The notes beneath the pieces were generated by a model that was not told where the DNA came from, ran no database searches, and saw only the letters and a list, made by a program, of their open reading frames with translations. Positions 23,308 to 35,043 of a DNA stretch of 64,000 bases are shown one piece after another. Position 1 is the first letter of the stretch. The number at the start of each line of letters is the position of its first letter. The translations under genes were made by a program, and so were the position numbers. Origin of the DNA: Quercus robur (Eukaryota > Streptophyta > Magnoliopsida > Fagales > Fagaceae); the NCBI RefSeq assembly GCF_932294415.1, contig NC_065535.1, positions 10,039,282 through 10,103,281 on the forward strand, given 5' to 3'.

Positions 23308-24432
23308 GGGAAAATTACACTTTACCACCCTAAACTATACACCAGATTACACTTTACATCATAAACCATTCAAATGCACACTTTACACCCTAAACTATCA
23401 CATTTTTCAAACTTTACAACCCGGCATTACTCTTGCTGTTAAGTTAAACAGAAATTAATAGCACATGACTTGTATATGATTTTTGCTTAAGGAACACACT
23501 GTTTAAAAACCAAAACACCCTTTTCACACACAATTAAAAACAAATGCTTTCTTTTCTTTCCAGGTCTTTCTCTTTCTCGTCCAACAGCTCTTCTCCTCTT
23601 TCTCATTGTCCAGTTGCTCCTTTCCCCAAATCAAACTCACAACTCACAAGTTATCTCTAACCCAACAAAATTGGACCCTTTCTAAGCATAGTAGTTGATG
23701 AAACTATATCACCTTCCATGGCTGCCTTGCATCGTAATTTCCGCAATGGCCAGATAGTAGCTGAAGCATTAATGCATTATAGATATAGAAAAACCATCCA
23801 AAACATAATGTTCAGCAGATTACCAGTCAACCAGGTAGATACCAAAGCTTTAATGAGTTTGGGAACCAAGTTAACCACTGGGATTGTTAATACAACTTGT
23901 GTATTCTTTTAATAGTGAAGTGATTCAATCTTCATTCTTCGGTTAATCGGTTCCTACTATTCGTCATGTTGAACTCGTAGTGGCCCAGTTCGTACGTGAT
24001 CTTGATTTTGCAACTATTCGACCTTTCAAGCATGGCCCAACAACTAAAGACCCAAAACGGAACCATATTGATCTTTGTTATGGAGCGTTTCTTGTACATC
24101 ATATTTCGTTTTGGTACCGTTGATGATTTTGTTTTGGACTTAGAGATAACTTGTATGTTTGATTTGGGGGGAGAGGAGCAACTACACAATGAGAAAGAGG
24201 AGAAGAGTTCATGGGTGAGAGAGGGGAAGAGCTGTTGGGTGAGAGAGACCTGAAAAAAAAAAAATGGTTTTAATTGTTTGTGAAAAGGGTGTTTTGGTCT
24301 TTAAACAGTGTGCCACCTAAGTAAAAATTAGGTGCAAGTCATGTGCTATTAATTTCTATCTAACTTAATAGTAAAAATAATGATATGGTGCAAAGTGTGA
24401 TAGTTTAGGGTGCAGAGTATGATATATTTTTC
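23308..24432. mobile_element. Mutator-like element with long TIRs and unknown cargo
   Basis: The left arm (about 23308-23570) and right arm (about 24245-24432) are inverted copies over about 180 bp, sharing CACCCTAAACTATCACA, AATTAATAGCACATGACTTG and CAAAACACCCTTTTCACA. The left arm is longer by an extra copy of its first 56 bp. About 670 bp of less repetitive sequence sits between them, with open frames on both strands (23718-23912 plus, 23932-24189 minus) that are not recognised. This layout is typical of Pack-MULE-type elements. No 9-bp TSD could be confirmed. Confidence 0.6.
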
Positions 24433-24500
24433 ATAATGTCACTTTATGTCATATAAAAGAAGGCGAGTCTTAAAATCCGTGATTGTGCCAAGGGGCGGGG

Positions 24501-24652
24501 AAATTATTGTGTACTCCCGAAGTATCATAAATACGTACTCCCTCCTTTCACATGAATGGTGGGTCCCACTAATTAAATTCATGGTGAAACTCATCATTTA
24601 TGTGAGAGGAAAAAATACGCATTTATGGTACTCCGAGAGTACCTAATAATTT
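24501..24652. mobile_element. Foldback MITE (about 152 bp)
   Basis: AAATTATTGTGTACTCCCGA and its counterpart TCGGGAG-like arm (CTCCGAGAGTACCTAATAAT) pair over about 45 bp on each side, leaving a short centre. It interrupts a sequence resembling the Helitron 5' region (GATTGTGCCAAGG). Confidence 0.6.
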
Positions 24653-25667
24653 TTCTAAGAGGGTTTACCTTCTTTGTGCTAAGTGGCTAACTTTAATTAA
24701 AGATTTTGATAAATTATATAATTCCCCGATAATTCAGGTACTTTTAAATTAAATTCTAAATTTTAAAAAGGTTTAATTAAATCATTTGTTTTTTCAATTC
24801 ACGCTTTCAATGAATCACTATTAATTATGACTAAAACTTATCATACACCATAAATATTTTTAATATTTATAATTGTAGGACATTTGATACACTATCAGAC
24901 TTTTAGTTACTGTCACTAAAATGTTTATAGTAAAACTATTTTTTTTAATCATTATAATAAAACTAATTTTATTATTTATTTTCAATCATATACTATATAA
25001 TAAAAGTTGGGTTTAGAAGTCGTGGTTGTGCCAAGTGGCTACACCATATTGTAGAAATTTTTTTAAATTTTTAGATTTTTAAAAATATATATAATTTTTC
25101 TTCTCCTATAATTTATAAGTTGATAAATATCTTAATTTAATTACAATTCAAATTCTTCATCTAATACATCTAATCCTTATTTAAAAGAAAACATTTATAT
25201 ATAAAAAAGGTAGCACGTGTATTATAAAAAAAAAATAACAGCAACGTGTATTATGGGGGGAAAAAAGAAAGCAAGATAGTGTAATCTAATCCTTCTCAAA
25301 TTCTTCATCTTATCCTGATATATAAATAGCCACGTGTACTACAAAAATTATATTAAAAAAAAAAAACAGCAATGTAGTGTAATCTAATCCTTCTCAAGTT
25401 CTTCATCTAATCCATCTAATCTTTATTTTTATTCCCAAAAAAAAAAAAACAAAAGATAGCAAGTTATTTGTTCATACTAATTTACCAAAATTGTTTTTGG
25501 ATAAAGTAAAAAAAATTGTAAAAAACACTTCCTTTTTTGTCAAAAGAAGCGTTTTTCTCCCTCTTCCCGCAAAACAAATGGATTATAATAAGAATTAGCT
25601 AGACAGGGGTAAGACTACACCATCTCTTTTTCTACAATAAATGTTGAATTTAGTTCTTTTTTCATGC

Positions 25668-26343
25668 TGTGGGGCCCAATAATTTGTGGCCCTGGCCCAT
25701 TTTTACATTAGGGCCTAAGGCCCGAGCCGAGGAGGGATATAGCCGAGGACGTATAATAAAAGTCTAAGTAGTCTTGAGACATAGTCGAGGATGATTCTGT
25801 CCTCGGCATTCCCCAGGGTCCTCCTGAAAGAAAGGGAAAGAACTGTATAGGAACAGTTTTGGAAAAAATTTAAAATATCTATGTCAATAGAGAAGGGGAC
25901 ACGGGATAGTATAACGACCAAGGACAAAGGGAAAGCTGTCATTACTTCCATTGAATACTCTGCACCTGACAGAACCATGCTCTTCAGCTTTTACAACCAC
26001 CCCCAACCACTTTGGGTACGGGCTGATGGGACAAGTATCAGTCTTGGAAAGTCGATCCTACACATGGATGTAGGATAAAGGGTACAGGCTAATATAAAAG
26101 GAGAAGCAAGCAATCCAGAGAAGAGGCTAGGAAAAAGGCCAAGAACTAGAGCCTCCCAGACCGCCTCCAGGAGAAAGACTCCTCGAGCAAACACGGTTTA
26201 ATACTGTATGAATACCTCGACTAATCACCGTCCAATGACCAAGGTCTAGCCTTTCAAACCCATGCTCTACAAATGATATTGTTTAGGCCTTCTTACGTGC
26301 GAACCCAGTATCATTTTGGGTCGTCACAAATTGAATCCTTACA
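25668..26343 (+). repeat. 5' LTR (676 bp)
   Basis: Begins TGTGGGGCCC and ends TTACA. It contains GGCTAATATAAAAGGAGAAG (TATA-like, around 26090) and should promote the element RNA. Confidence 0.88.
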
Positions 26344-26564
26344 ATTGGTGTCGTCTGTGGGAAAGGCTTGTGTGTTGGCACAGGCGGTAGGTCAAGACAA
26401 TCCCCCACATCAATTCCAACAGCCGGTTGAAGTGTCCTAGCACAAAATTCCACTAGGGGCTATGCCTCGTAGCGCTAGTAGCGCGGATGGTTCTAGGAGC
26501 TTGGCCGAGGAGCTAATCCCCCTAAACCACGGTCCCACGCCATAGCCGAGGGGTTAATTCCACC

Positions 26565-27062
26565 AACTACTTAAAAATCAAGTTTTGGACAGAACCAAGG
26601 TATTGCATGGTCCTCGGACTCAAACCTATGGGAAAACCAACTACTTGAAAAGCTAAGTTTTGGACAGAACCAAGGTATTGCATGGTCCTCGGACTCAAAC
26701 CTATGGGGAAACCAACTACTTGAAAAGCTAAGTTTTGGACAGAACCAAGGTATTGCATGGTCCTCGGACTCAAATCTATGGGGAAACTAATTACTTGAAA
26801 AGCTAAGTTTTGGACAGAACCAAGGTATTGCATGGTCCAACTACTTGAAAAGCTAAGTTTTGGACAAAACCAAGATATTGCATGGTCCTCGGACTCAAAC
26901 CTATGAGGAAACCAACTACTTAAAAGTCAAGTTTTGGACAGAACCAAGGTATTGCATGGTCCTCGGAATCAAACCTATGGGGAAACCAACTACTTAAAAG
27001 TCAAGTTTTTGACAGAATCAAGGTATTGCATGGTCCTCGGACTTAAACCTATGGAAAAATTT
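26565..27062 (+). repeat. Tandem array, about 75-bp unit, seven copies
   Basis: Each unit begins AACTACTT, contains GGTATTGCATGGTCCTCGGA, and ends CCTATGGGGAAACC. The fourth unit is shortened. The array lies near the 5' end of the LTR element interior; the minus-strand frames over it are a consequence of repetition. Confidence 0.88.
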
Positions 27063-27129
27063 GCTACTTAAGGAGAATTCTAAGTCGCTCAGTCCTCGGA
27101 CCAAATACCTGGAGGTCATTATGAAGATG

Positions 27130-27450
27130 GCAAAATGCCTTATTACTCAGCAACCCGCAGGGGCTGTTCATTTTGGGTTACATATCCTCGGATGATTACT
27201 TCCTACACAGCACCGAGCATTCAGCCATCATCTCGTTCGGTTTGGGGTATACAACCTTTTTTCAGGTCGGTCTTATTATGCCAGACAGATCTAATAAGCT
27301 CATAATAACATCTTTTTTTTTTTTTTTTTAGTAAGGGTTTCTGCCCTAAGTATCATTTGTTCAGATCGGCATTATTATGCTAGATAGTTTCAATAAGCGC
27401 AAAGTAAAGTCTTTTTATTAACAAGGATTTCGGCTCTAAGCATCGTTCAG
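27130..27450 (+). repeat. Two diverged copies of a roughly 95-bp unit in the LTR element
   Basis: TTATTATGCCAGACAGATCT... and TTATTATGCTAGATAGTTTC... head two colinear units that both end in a phrase like GGGTTTCTGCCCTAAGTATC. They form a second repeat array inside the element. Confidence 0.55.
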
Positions 27451-28116
27451 AGTATAAAAATGAAAAGAAGTCATACAGTAGTACGTCCATTCACGGCATA
27501 ACTATTGCAGGGAAGAAAGAATACATAGAATAAAACAATGGCAACTTTTATTAATGTAAAGAAGTAGTACAGCGTACAATAAAGGGCTTAAACAAGCCTA
27601 TATAGGAAACAAATTACCAGAACTAGAATAAAAAAATAAAAAATAAATAAAAAAAAACAACAACAAAAATAAGAAATCTTGCTAAGTTCTGCTCTAGTAG
27701 CTACCATATTGAGAGGAGGACCTCTTTTGATGGATGAGGAGAAGAAGAGGAAGAAGGAAAAGCACCAGGATGAATCTGGTGATGGGAAAGAAGAAGGGGG
27801 GTCAAAAGGAGGCACCAGTGAAGGAAGAGAGGAAGAAGCAGGGATACTTAGTCCCTGCATCAGCCCTGACTCCTAACACGCTGGTGCCATATTAGCTATG
27901 CTCATAGGAGAGCGGATGGTACTGATGATGAGCAAACCCAGCTCAATTGCACCAAAAGCTTGATGCGATTAGCTCCTGCTTCGGATTGTGGCTGAAGGAG
28001 GATGAGAAATATCTTGAGTCTCTGCCAACCCTGTCCTGACCGAGCCATCTTAAGCTTCGGAGGGACACGGTGCTTTTGGAAAGGATGTGGTCTCTTTCCC
28101 CCCGTTTCTACCTCAG

Positions 28117-28249
28117 ACATATCACACTATAAGATTTGAATGTGCTGATAAGGAAAGCTTTGAGCGCAGCTTGAGGTTTAAGGCTTTAGAAATGTTAAAG
28201 GATCTTTATGCAAAGGAAGTACCCTCTCATCTGGCTTCTTATATGGAAG
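28117..28249 (+). other. Exon-like segment captured in the LTR element
   Basis: A pyrimidine tract and CTCAG acceptor (28112-28116) precede a 133-nt open segment, which ends GAAG before a consensus GTAAGT donor (28250). The reading frame gives a charged, helical peptide of 44 residues containing ECADKESFERSLRFKALEM and LYAKEVPSHLASY. It is unlike any retroelement domain I know. It may be a host exon with its splice sites, or a degenerate element gene; the family is not recognised. Confidence 0.45.
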
Positions 28250-28582
28250 GTAAGTTCAATGGCATTTAATCCGTACAGATTTCCAAGAAGAGCTGCAAAC
28301 GATATAGTGTCTGTTCAACTCCCTAATGTCATCTATAACTGTCAGATTTGATTGGTCTCGTAAAGGAAATTTATTAAAGCCGCGCCTCGTACACTGAAAT
28401 GGCAGGGGCGCATCGTGTGTAAATCTAGAAGAATGTCTCATAACCCGGCGCATTTCCTAAGCAGATGAAGAGACACCAACATTAATGAAGGGCAGAGTTA
28501 AACGAATTGCAATAAAGGCTTGGCATCACCAAAACCCTCATATCCGACCAAGAGGTCGGACAGTAGGATTTTGAGGGGCTAT

Positions 28583-29258
28583 TGTGGGGCCCAATAATTT
28601 GTGGCCCTGGCCCATTTTTACATTGGGGCCCAAGGCCCGAGCCGAGGAGGGATATAGCCAAAGACGTATAATAAAAGTCTAAGTAGTCTTGAGACATAGC
28701 CGATAATGATTCTGTCCTCGGCATTCGCCAGGGTCCTCCTGAAAGAAGGGGAAAGAACGGTATAGGAACAGTTTTGGAAAAAATATAAAATATCTATGTC
28801 AATAGAGAAGGGGACACGGGATAGTATAACGACCAAAGACAAAGGGAAAGCTGTCATTACTGCCATTGAATACTCTGCACCTGACAGAACCATGCTCTTC
28901 AGCTTTTACAACCACCCCCAACCACTTTGGGTATGGGCTGATGGGACAAGTATCAGTCCTGGAAAGTCGATCCTACACGTGGACGTAGGATAAAGGGTAC
29001 AGGCTAATATAAAAGGAGAAGCAAGCAATCCGGAGAAGAGGCTGGGAAAAAGGCCAAGAACCAGAGCCTCCCAGACCGCCTCCAGGAGAAAGACTTCTCG
29101 AGCAAACACGGTTTAATACTGTATGAATACCTCGACTAACCACCGTCCGGTGACTAAGGCCTAGCCTTTCAAACCCACGCTCTACAAATGATATTGTTTG
29201 GGCCTTTTTATGTGCGAACCCAGTATCATTTTGGGTCGTCACAAATTGAGTCCTTACA
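28583..29258 (+). repeat. 3' LTR (676 bp)
   Basis: Same length and ends as the 5' LTR. It is followed at once by the TSD CATGC (29259-29263). Confidence 0.88.
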
Positions 29259-29274
29259 CATGCATATACACAAA

Positions 29275-30050
29275 TGTAGGATTAAGGTCCCAAATTATAT
29301 ATTGGGGTTTGGGCCTTGTCCAAGAGCATGGATGGTTTGAGGAGGAACAAATGGTAATGAACGGTTCAGGCTTAGGATTTAATGAGCAAGGTACAATGGG
29401 AAGGTTGTCCGAGGAGGAATATCTCCTCGAATACAATAAGCACAGCTCAAATATGTATTCCAATGATCAGAGTGACCTTTCATGAAGTTCCAGTGATAGG
29501 GACGTGTATCATGAACATATAAGAAGGAGGGGAACCCAAAAATATCTAAGGGAAAACTGCTACCACCACATTGAATGCACTGCAGCTACTTTTCTGGCCG
29601 TATTTATGTGGAGAAGACCTTTGAACAGTGTTGCCTCAGCTACCACAACTCACAGAAAGTTAGAGAGGGTGTCTGATGTGACAGATACTCAAATAAGGGT
29701 TCAAATGACCAACAAGTGTAGGATCAAGATAGTCCAAAGGAAGTTATATAATGTAAGAGACCCTCCATGAGGAAGGGATAGGAAAAATAGAGAAAGAATA
29801 CTGTAACAATCAAAATTATACTTGTACCCAACTGTTATTGATTTGTATGACAAAATACCTCCTCGAACAGTGAATTCATTTAACTCTATTTTCTTTGTTC
29901 TTGCTTGATCATCTTTTAAATCCATACAAGCCGTTGTCAAATTCATTAGGGCCTAGTTCTTTGACCCACTCTCTACAAATTTATTGTACTGGGCTCACTA
30001 GGCCAAGATCTCATACATCTTGGGCTTGGGCTGCAAAACGTATCCCTACA
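29275..30050 (+). mobile_element. Solo LTR (776 bp)
   Basis: Starts TGTAGGATTAAGG, ends GTATCCCTACA, and is flanked by an exact 5-bp duplication ACAAA (29270-29274 and 30051-30055). It has no second LTR or interior, so it is the product of LTR-LTR recombination. It is unrelated in sequence to the 676-bp LTR beside it. Confidence 0.8.
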
Positions 30051-31706
30051 ACAAACATGTAGCATGATTTTTACTTTCAATTTTTACTTTTGATTATATA
30101 ATTGTAATTCATTTAGCTATTAAAAAAATTATACATTTTATGAGTTTATACTCACGGGACTTAAACTTCAAGTTTTAGTGCCTTCTCTCATACCTTTAAG
30201 CAGGGGCGGAGCCACATAGTGGCTTGAGAGGGCCGTGGCCCCTGCAAAAAAAAAAAATTCCCATTAGACTATGAAGAAAAAATAAATAGGCCCCCCCAAC
30301 ATTAGACAGCCGGCCCCCCTTACCAATTTCTCACCCATTCTCCTAGGCCTCAATCAAAAATTAGGAACACCCTCAAATTTAAAAAATAAAAAATAAAAAA
30401 AAAAAAAAAAAAAAAAATAACAAAGAAGCCCACGGCAAGCTAAGCCCACGGTGAGCCCAGTAGCTCGATCACGGCAAGCCCACAGATTCTCAACCAAAAA
30501 AAAAAAAAAATACAGAGAATCAGAAAATCGAACCCATCACGTCAGTGGCAGAGAAATCAAACCCCAATGCCCAATACTGCCTATACAGAGCAAATCCGCA
30601 AAGCAAATCAAACTCAACAGCAAACCAAACACAGAGAGACAGAGGTGTTTATCTAAAAAAAAAAATCCCCAATACACAAACCAAAACCAAACCCCAGTAA
30701 CCCACGGTCACGTCGCCGCGACGCCGCAGCTCGCTCGTGCTCGTCGTCGCTCACCCCTCATCGCAAATTGGAGATCGCAGATCGCTTTGCCTCTGCTCCG
30801 GTGCTCCCTCCGGCCCTCCCTCAAGGTATTTCTCTCTTTTTCTCTCTCACTGTCACTGAAATAAAAAATGAAATGAAATTTTTGTAGATCGTAGACGCTA
30901 GACGGTAGATCGGTCATCACTCATCGGAGATCGCAAACGGTAGATCGCTTTGCCTTTGCTCCGGTGCAGGCATGCAGCGTTGCTCGTTCACTTGTTGCTT
31001 CCTCCGCTCCAGCTCCGGCAGTCCGGCTCTCCCTCAAGGTTTTTCTCTCTGACTCTCTCTCAGTCTCTCTCTCTCTCTCTCTCTATCTCACTGAATGACT
31101 GAATGAAAAAATAGAAATGAAATTTATGATTTAGAACATCTCTCTCTGAGTCTCTTTATTCTTTAACTTTAATAGCCTATCTGTAATCTGATCTCACTCT
31201 TTTATTGGTTGCCTTTTGCTTTTTTTTTTTTTTTTTTTTTTGAGAAACGCCTTTTGCTTTTTTTCTGTTTTTGTCTTTTTAAATTTGTCTTTATCTTATC
31301 CTTATTTGTTGATCAGTGTGTTGGTCTTTAGTGTAACGTGTGTTTACTGTTTGAAAGACAAATTAATTAAATTAAAATTTTCCAATACATTATAAAAGAC
31401 ATTATAAATGTATATAATTAAATTTTCCCATTTTCCAATACTGTTCGAAAGACTATATAATTAAATTAACCAATACATTATAAAAGACAAATTAATTAAA
31501 TTATTTTTGTTTTTGTTTGAGGGGTTATTATTAATTAAAGTTGTATTAAAAATGGGTTGACTGTTTAAATTATAGTGGAAATTTTGTTTTTTTCTTGAGT
31601 ATGAATAACATTCATATAACTAAGCAAAAATTTCTAATTAAAATTTTATTTTTTAAAATTCTTTTCAGGTTAATTTTTGAGTCATATTCTTAAAGCTAAA
31701 AGAATT

Positions 31707-34128
31707 ATGAGCAAACGAAAAACAATTGATACATTCTTTAAGAAAAAAGATGTTAGCAATTCAGAAATTAGGACACCTGTGACTGTAGAAACAAATGTTA
31801 ATACTTCGATGCCTGATGAACACCCCTCCAAATGTCCAAAACTTCAATCTGAAGAGATAGATCGTGATCCAGGAACACGTAAACAAATATGTGAATTTCC
31901 TATCAACAAACAAGATGAAATCCGATGAGCTTATCTCATAGAAGGTCCATACCAACCTAAAGATATAGTCTATCCATACAATGATGATACTCATCGTCGT
32001 CGATTTCAACCTTCATGATCTGTTTCACATAAGGATTGGTTGGAATACTCACCTTCAATGGATGCGTTATATTGTCTACCTTGCTACCTTTTTAGTAAGA
32101 AACCAATAGGTTGTCCCGAATCAGATGTATTCATTTCAACAGGTTTTAATAATTGGAAAAAGGTGAAAGATGGAATGAATTGTCCTTTAATTCGTCATGA
32201 AGGGAAAGAACCAAACTTCCCACATAAAAATTGCTGTGAAATGTTGCGAGGATTTAAAGAATTATTCACGACTTATTGACAAGCTAATTGAGAAACAAAC
32301 GTCAAAAGAATTAGAGAATAATCGATTGCGGCTCAAAACCTCAATAGAGTGTGCTCGATGGCTAGCATTCCAAGCTTGTACTTTTAAAGGTCATGATGAA
32401 AGCATTGATTCAAAAAATAAAGGTAATTTTATTGAATTGATAAAATTCACATCAACTTTCAATGACAAAGTAGCTAGTGTTGTCTTGGAAAATGCTCCAG
32501 GAAATGCCAAATATACATCACCCACAATTCAAAAGGAGATTTTGCATATTCTTGCTAGTAATGTGCGAAATGCTATTCGTGAAGAAATTGGGGATGCAAA
32601 ATTCTGCATTCTTGTTGATGAAGCCCGAGATGAGTCGAAGAGAGAGCAAATGGCCATCATTTTGAGATTTGTTGATAAATAAGGTTTCATTAAAGAGCGT
32701 TTCTTTCATGTTGTGCATGTTAGAGACACTACTGCATTGACTTTAAAGAATGAGATATGTACTGTCCTTTCTCGTTACAACCTCCACATTGAAAATATTC
32801 GAGGTCAAGAATATGATAGGGCTAGTAACATGCATGGTGAATGGAATGGATTACAAGCTCTTTTTCTTAAAGACTGCCCATATGCTTATTATGTACATTG
32901 TATGGCTCATAGGTTGCAATTAGCTCTAGTTACAGCATCTAGAGAAGTAAAAGATGTTCATCAATTCTTTGATCATTTGGTTAATATTATCAATATTGTT
33001 GTTGGTTCTAGTAAGCGTAATGATGAATTACAACATGCTCAAGCAGAATAAGTTGAGAATATGATTGCTTCTAATGAAATTGAGACTGGAAGAGGTGCAA
33101 ACCAGATTCGTACTTTGCAACAAGCTAGAGATACTAGGTGGGGATCTCATTTTCAATCTATTTGTAGTTTGATTAAAATGTTTGATACTACTTGCAAAGT
33201 TATTAACACTATTTCTGAGGAAGGGGCTAACTATAAACAACTCGGTGATGCCGAGGGAGCTTATCAGGTATTAACATTATTTGAATTTATTTTAATCTTG
33301 CATTTGATGAAAGAGATAATAGGAATTACTAATGTTCTTTGTCAAGCTTTGCAACAACATTCTCAAGACCTTTTAAATGTCATGCATTTAGTTTCAACTA
33401 CAAAATCACTTATTCAAAAGTTGAGAGATGATGGATGGGAGCCTTTACTTGCTAGTGTTATATCATTTTGTGAGTAACATGAAATTGATATTCCTGATAT
33501 GAATGCTCGTTACACTAAAGGCCGAGGTAGATATCGTCGTCAAGATGATGATTTAACAATGGAACATCATTTTAGAATTGGCATATTTACAGTTGCAATA
33601 GACTTTCAATTGCAAGAATTGAAAAGTAGATTTTGTGAGCTAACAACGGAGCTTGTCATTCTTAGTTCAGCTTTAAATTCCAAGGATGCTTTTAGATTAT
33701 TCAAAATTGTTGATATATGCAATTTGGTTAAGAAATATTATCCTCAAGATTTCACTGAACATGAACAAGAACTTTTGGAGTCTCAATTGCAACATTATGA
33801 GCTTGATGTGATAAAACATCCAGATTTTCAGAATATGAGTACAATTTCCGAGCTATGTAGGGGATTAAAAATTTCAAGAAAGTCTAAAATCTATTTTTTG
33901 ATTGATAGACTTATTCGTCTTGTGTTGACCCTTCCAGTTTCTGCAGCAACTACAGAACGAGCTTTCTCAGCTATGAAGTTGTTAAAAACAAGACTTCGCA
34001 ATAGAATGGAGGATGAGCTTTTGGCAGATAATATGATAGTTTATATAGAGAAGGAAATTGCAGGGAATTTCACTATAGAGATGATAATGGATGAATTTTA
34101 TTCCATGAAAAATCGTCATCAGGCATGA
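31707..34128 (+). pseudogene. hAT transposase pseudogene (TTF-type/ZMYM1-like)
   Basis: The reading frame follows the plant hAT family annotated as zinc finger MYM-type protein 1-like. It begins MSKRKTIDTFFKKK. A TTF-type region follows (WLEYSPSMDALYCLPCYLF, about 32038-32095), then the RNase H-like core with FCILVDEARDESK, and then YYVHCMAHRLQLAL. The hAT dimerisation domain near the end has SAATTERAFSAMKLLKTRLR. It is broken by stops at 31926 (TGA), 32017 (TGA), 32680 (TAA), 33049 (TAA) and 33475 (TAA), and by one frameshift between about 32197 and 32279. Each stop is one C-to-T or G-to-A change from the expected codon (CGA, TGG, CAA). No functional enzyme can be made. The last residues abut a solo LTR, so the true C-terminus may be cut. 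Confidence 0.9.
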
Positions 34129-34505
34129 TTTGATCCGGTTGATGACCCGACCTAACCCGAATAATGGGAGATTTACTGAGGCTTAGTCCATGGAGCGGAG
34201 GCTTGGGCCGACAAAAATTTTTTGGCTCGTTTTGTAGCCTATTGTGAATCATGTGCGCCGGATATAAAAGCCGTTTTTTTGGTGATTGGGGTTTTGTCTT
34301 GTTGTTGTTTTTGAGAAAGAAAAACACTGTAGCCGCACATTGTAATTTTCTTTGATAATAGTGAAATCCCTGCAACTCTGTGGACGTAGGCAAATTGCCG
34401 AACCATATAAATACTGTCTTGTGCGTGTGATTGTTTTACTTTTGGCGTTTTGTTTTCTCTATTTTTTTGTTTCTCACAGGTTTGGAATTTCGATTGAATT
34501 CCCAA
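34126..34505 (+). mobile_element. Probable Copia-type solo LTR inside the hAT element
   Basis: It contains GCCGGATATAAAAGCC (TATA region) and CTGTGGACGTAGGCAAATTG then CCGAACCATATAAAT, a phrase typical of the R/U5 part of plant Copia LTRs. It likely runs from TGATTTGATCC to TTCCCAACA. A TSD was not resolved, so both ends are provisional. Confidence 0.6.
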
Positions 34506-35043
34506 CATGTTCAAGTATATAATAATACATGAAAGTTGATAATTTTGTATCCAATAGACTTAAGAATTATATTTAGTATATCTCTGTTACAACCCGACCC
34601 CCCCAAGTATGTATTCCTGGCTACGCCCCTGCCTTTAAGGACAAAAATTAAATTCTCATGTGAGTCTCTCTACTTCAAAAATTTAAATGTTTAGTAATTT
34701 AGATTGTTCTTAATTATTGAATTGAGGTTTCCACTTAAATATGGTTTCAATTGTTATTTTCAATAGTTTTTAATTATTAAATTCAAGGTTTATCCATTTA
34801 AATAAATGTGATTAATTGAGCCTTAAAGTTCAATGTATTATTGAAAATCATTTTATATATTTTTTTAGGTATTTCTACCATCTTTCATTCAATTTATATA
34901 TATATATATTTGTGTATGTGTATGTATTTTATGATATCTTAGTCTCACACAATATGCATTCATTATATAACTTAAAAGTAAAATATTCATTTATTTTTAG
35001 GTAAATTAATAAAAAATTTATTTACATATGAATTTTGATTAAA

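Larger units (their letters stand above)
25668..29258 (+). mobile_element. Complete non-autonomous LTR retrotransposon (3.6 kb)
   Basis: Two LTRs of 676 bp (25668-26343 and 28583-29258) start TGTGGGGCCC and end CCTTACA. The element is flanked by an exact 5-bp TSD, CATGC. Right after the 5' LTR is ATTGGTGTCGTCTGTGGGAA, at the primer-binding-site position. Directly before the 3' LTR is TTTTGAGGGGCTAT, a polypurine-tract-like stretch. The 2.2-kb interior has no gag, protease, polymerase or integrase, so it must be moved in trans (LARD-like). The LTRs differ at about 30 sites by eye (about 95% identity), mostly transitions, so insertion is fairly recent but not new. Confidence 0.9.
30201..34631 (+). 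mobile_element. hAT DNA transposon (4.4 kb), inactive
   Basis: Termini CAGGGGCGGAGCCAC and the inverted CTACGCCCCTG are flanked by an exact 8-bp TSD CCTTTAAG (30193-30200 and 34632-34639), diagnostic of the hAT superfamily. The first 1.4 kb is an untranslated region with two copies of a CT-rich, Arg-codon-rich segment (about 30755-30885 and 30920-31130). The rest encodes a dead transposase. A Copia-type solo LTR lies after the transposase. The element is inserted in the Helitron. Confidence 0.92.

Noticed and set aside
26567-26833. Minus-strand frame with repeated MQYLGSVQNLAFQV units
   Set aside because: Pure consequence of the 75-bp tandem array in a non-coding LTR element.
26565-27062. 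CRISPR-like array of regular repeats
   Set aside because: Units are contiguous tandem repeats with no unique spacers, in a plant retroelement.
25715-29109. Pairs of matching open frames in the two LTRs
   Set aside because: They occur in both LTRs because LTRs are copies; not conserved as proteins and run against the element direction.
29504-29770. 88-codon frame and neighbours at 29.2-29.9 kb
   Set aside because: Inside the solo LTR bounded by TG...CA ends and the ACAAA TSD; not a gene.
30451-30864. 137-codon plus-strand frame before the hAT transposase
   Set aside because: Lies in the 5' untranslated part of the hAT element, is Lys/Arg/Gln-rich from A-runs, and part of it is internally duplicated; no known domain.
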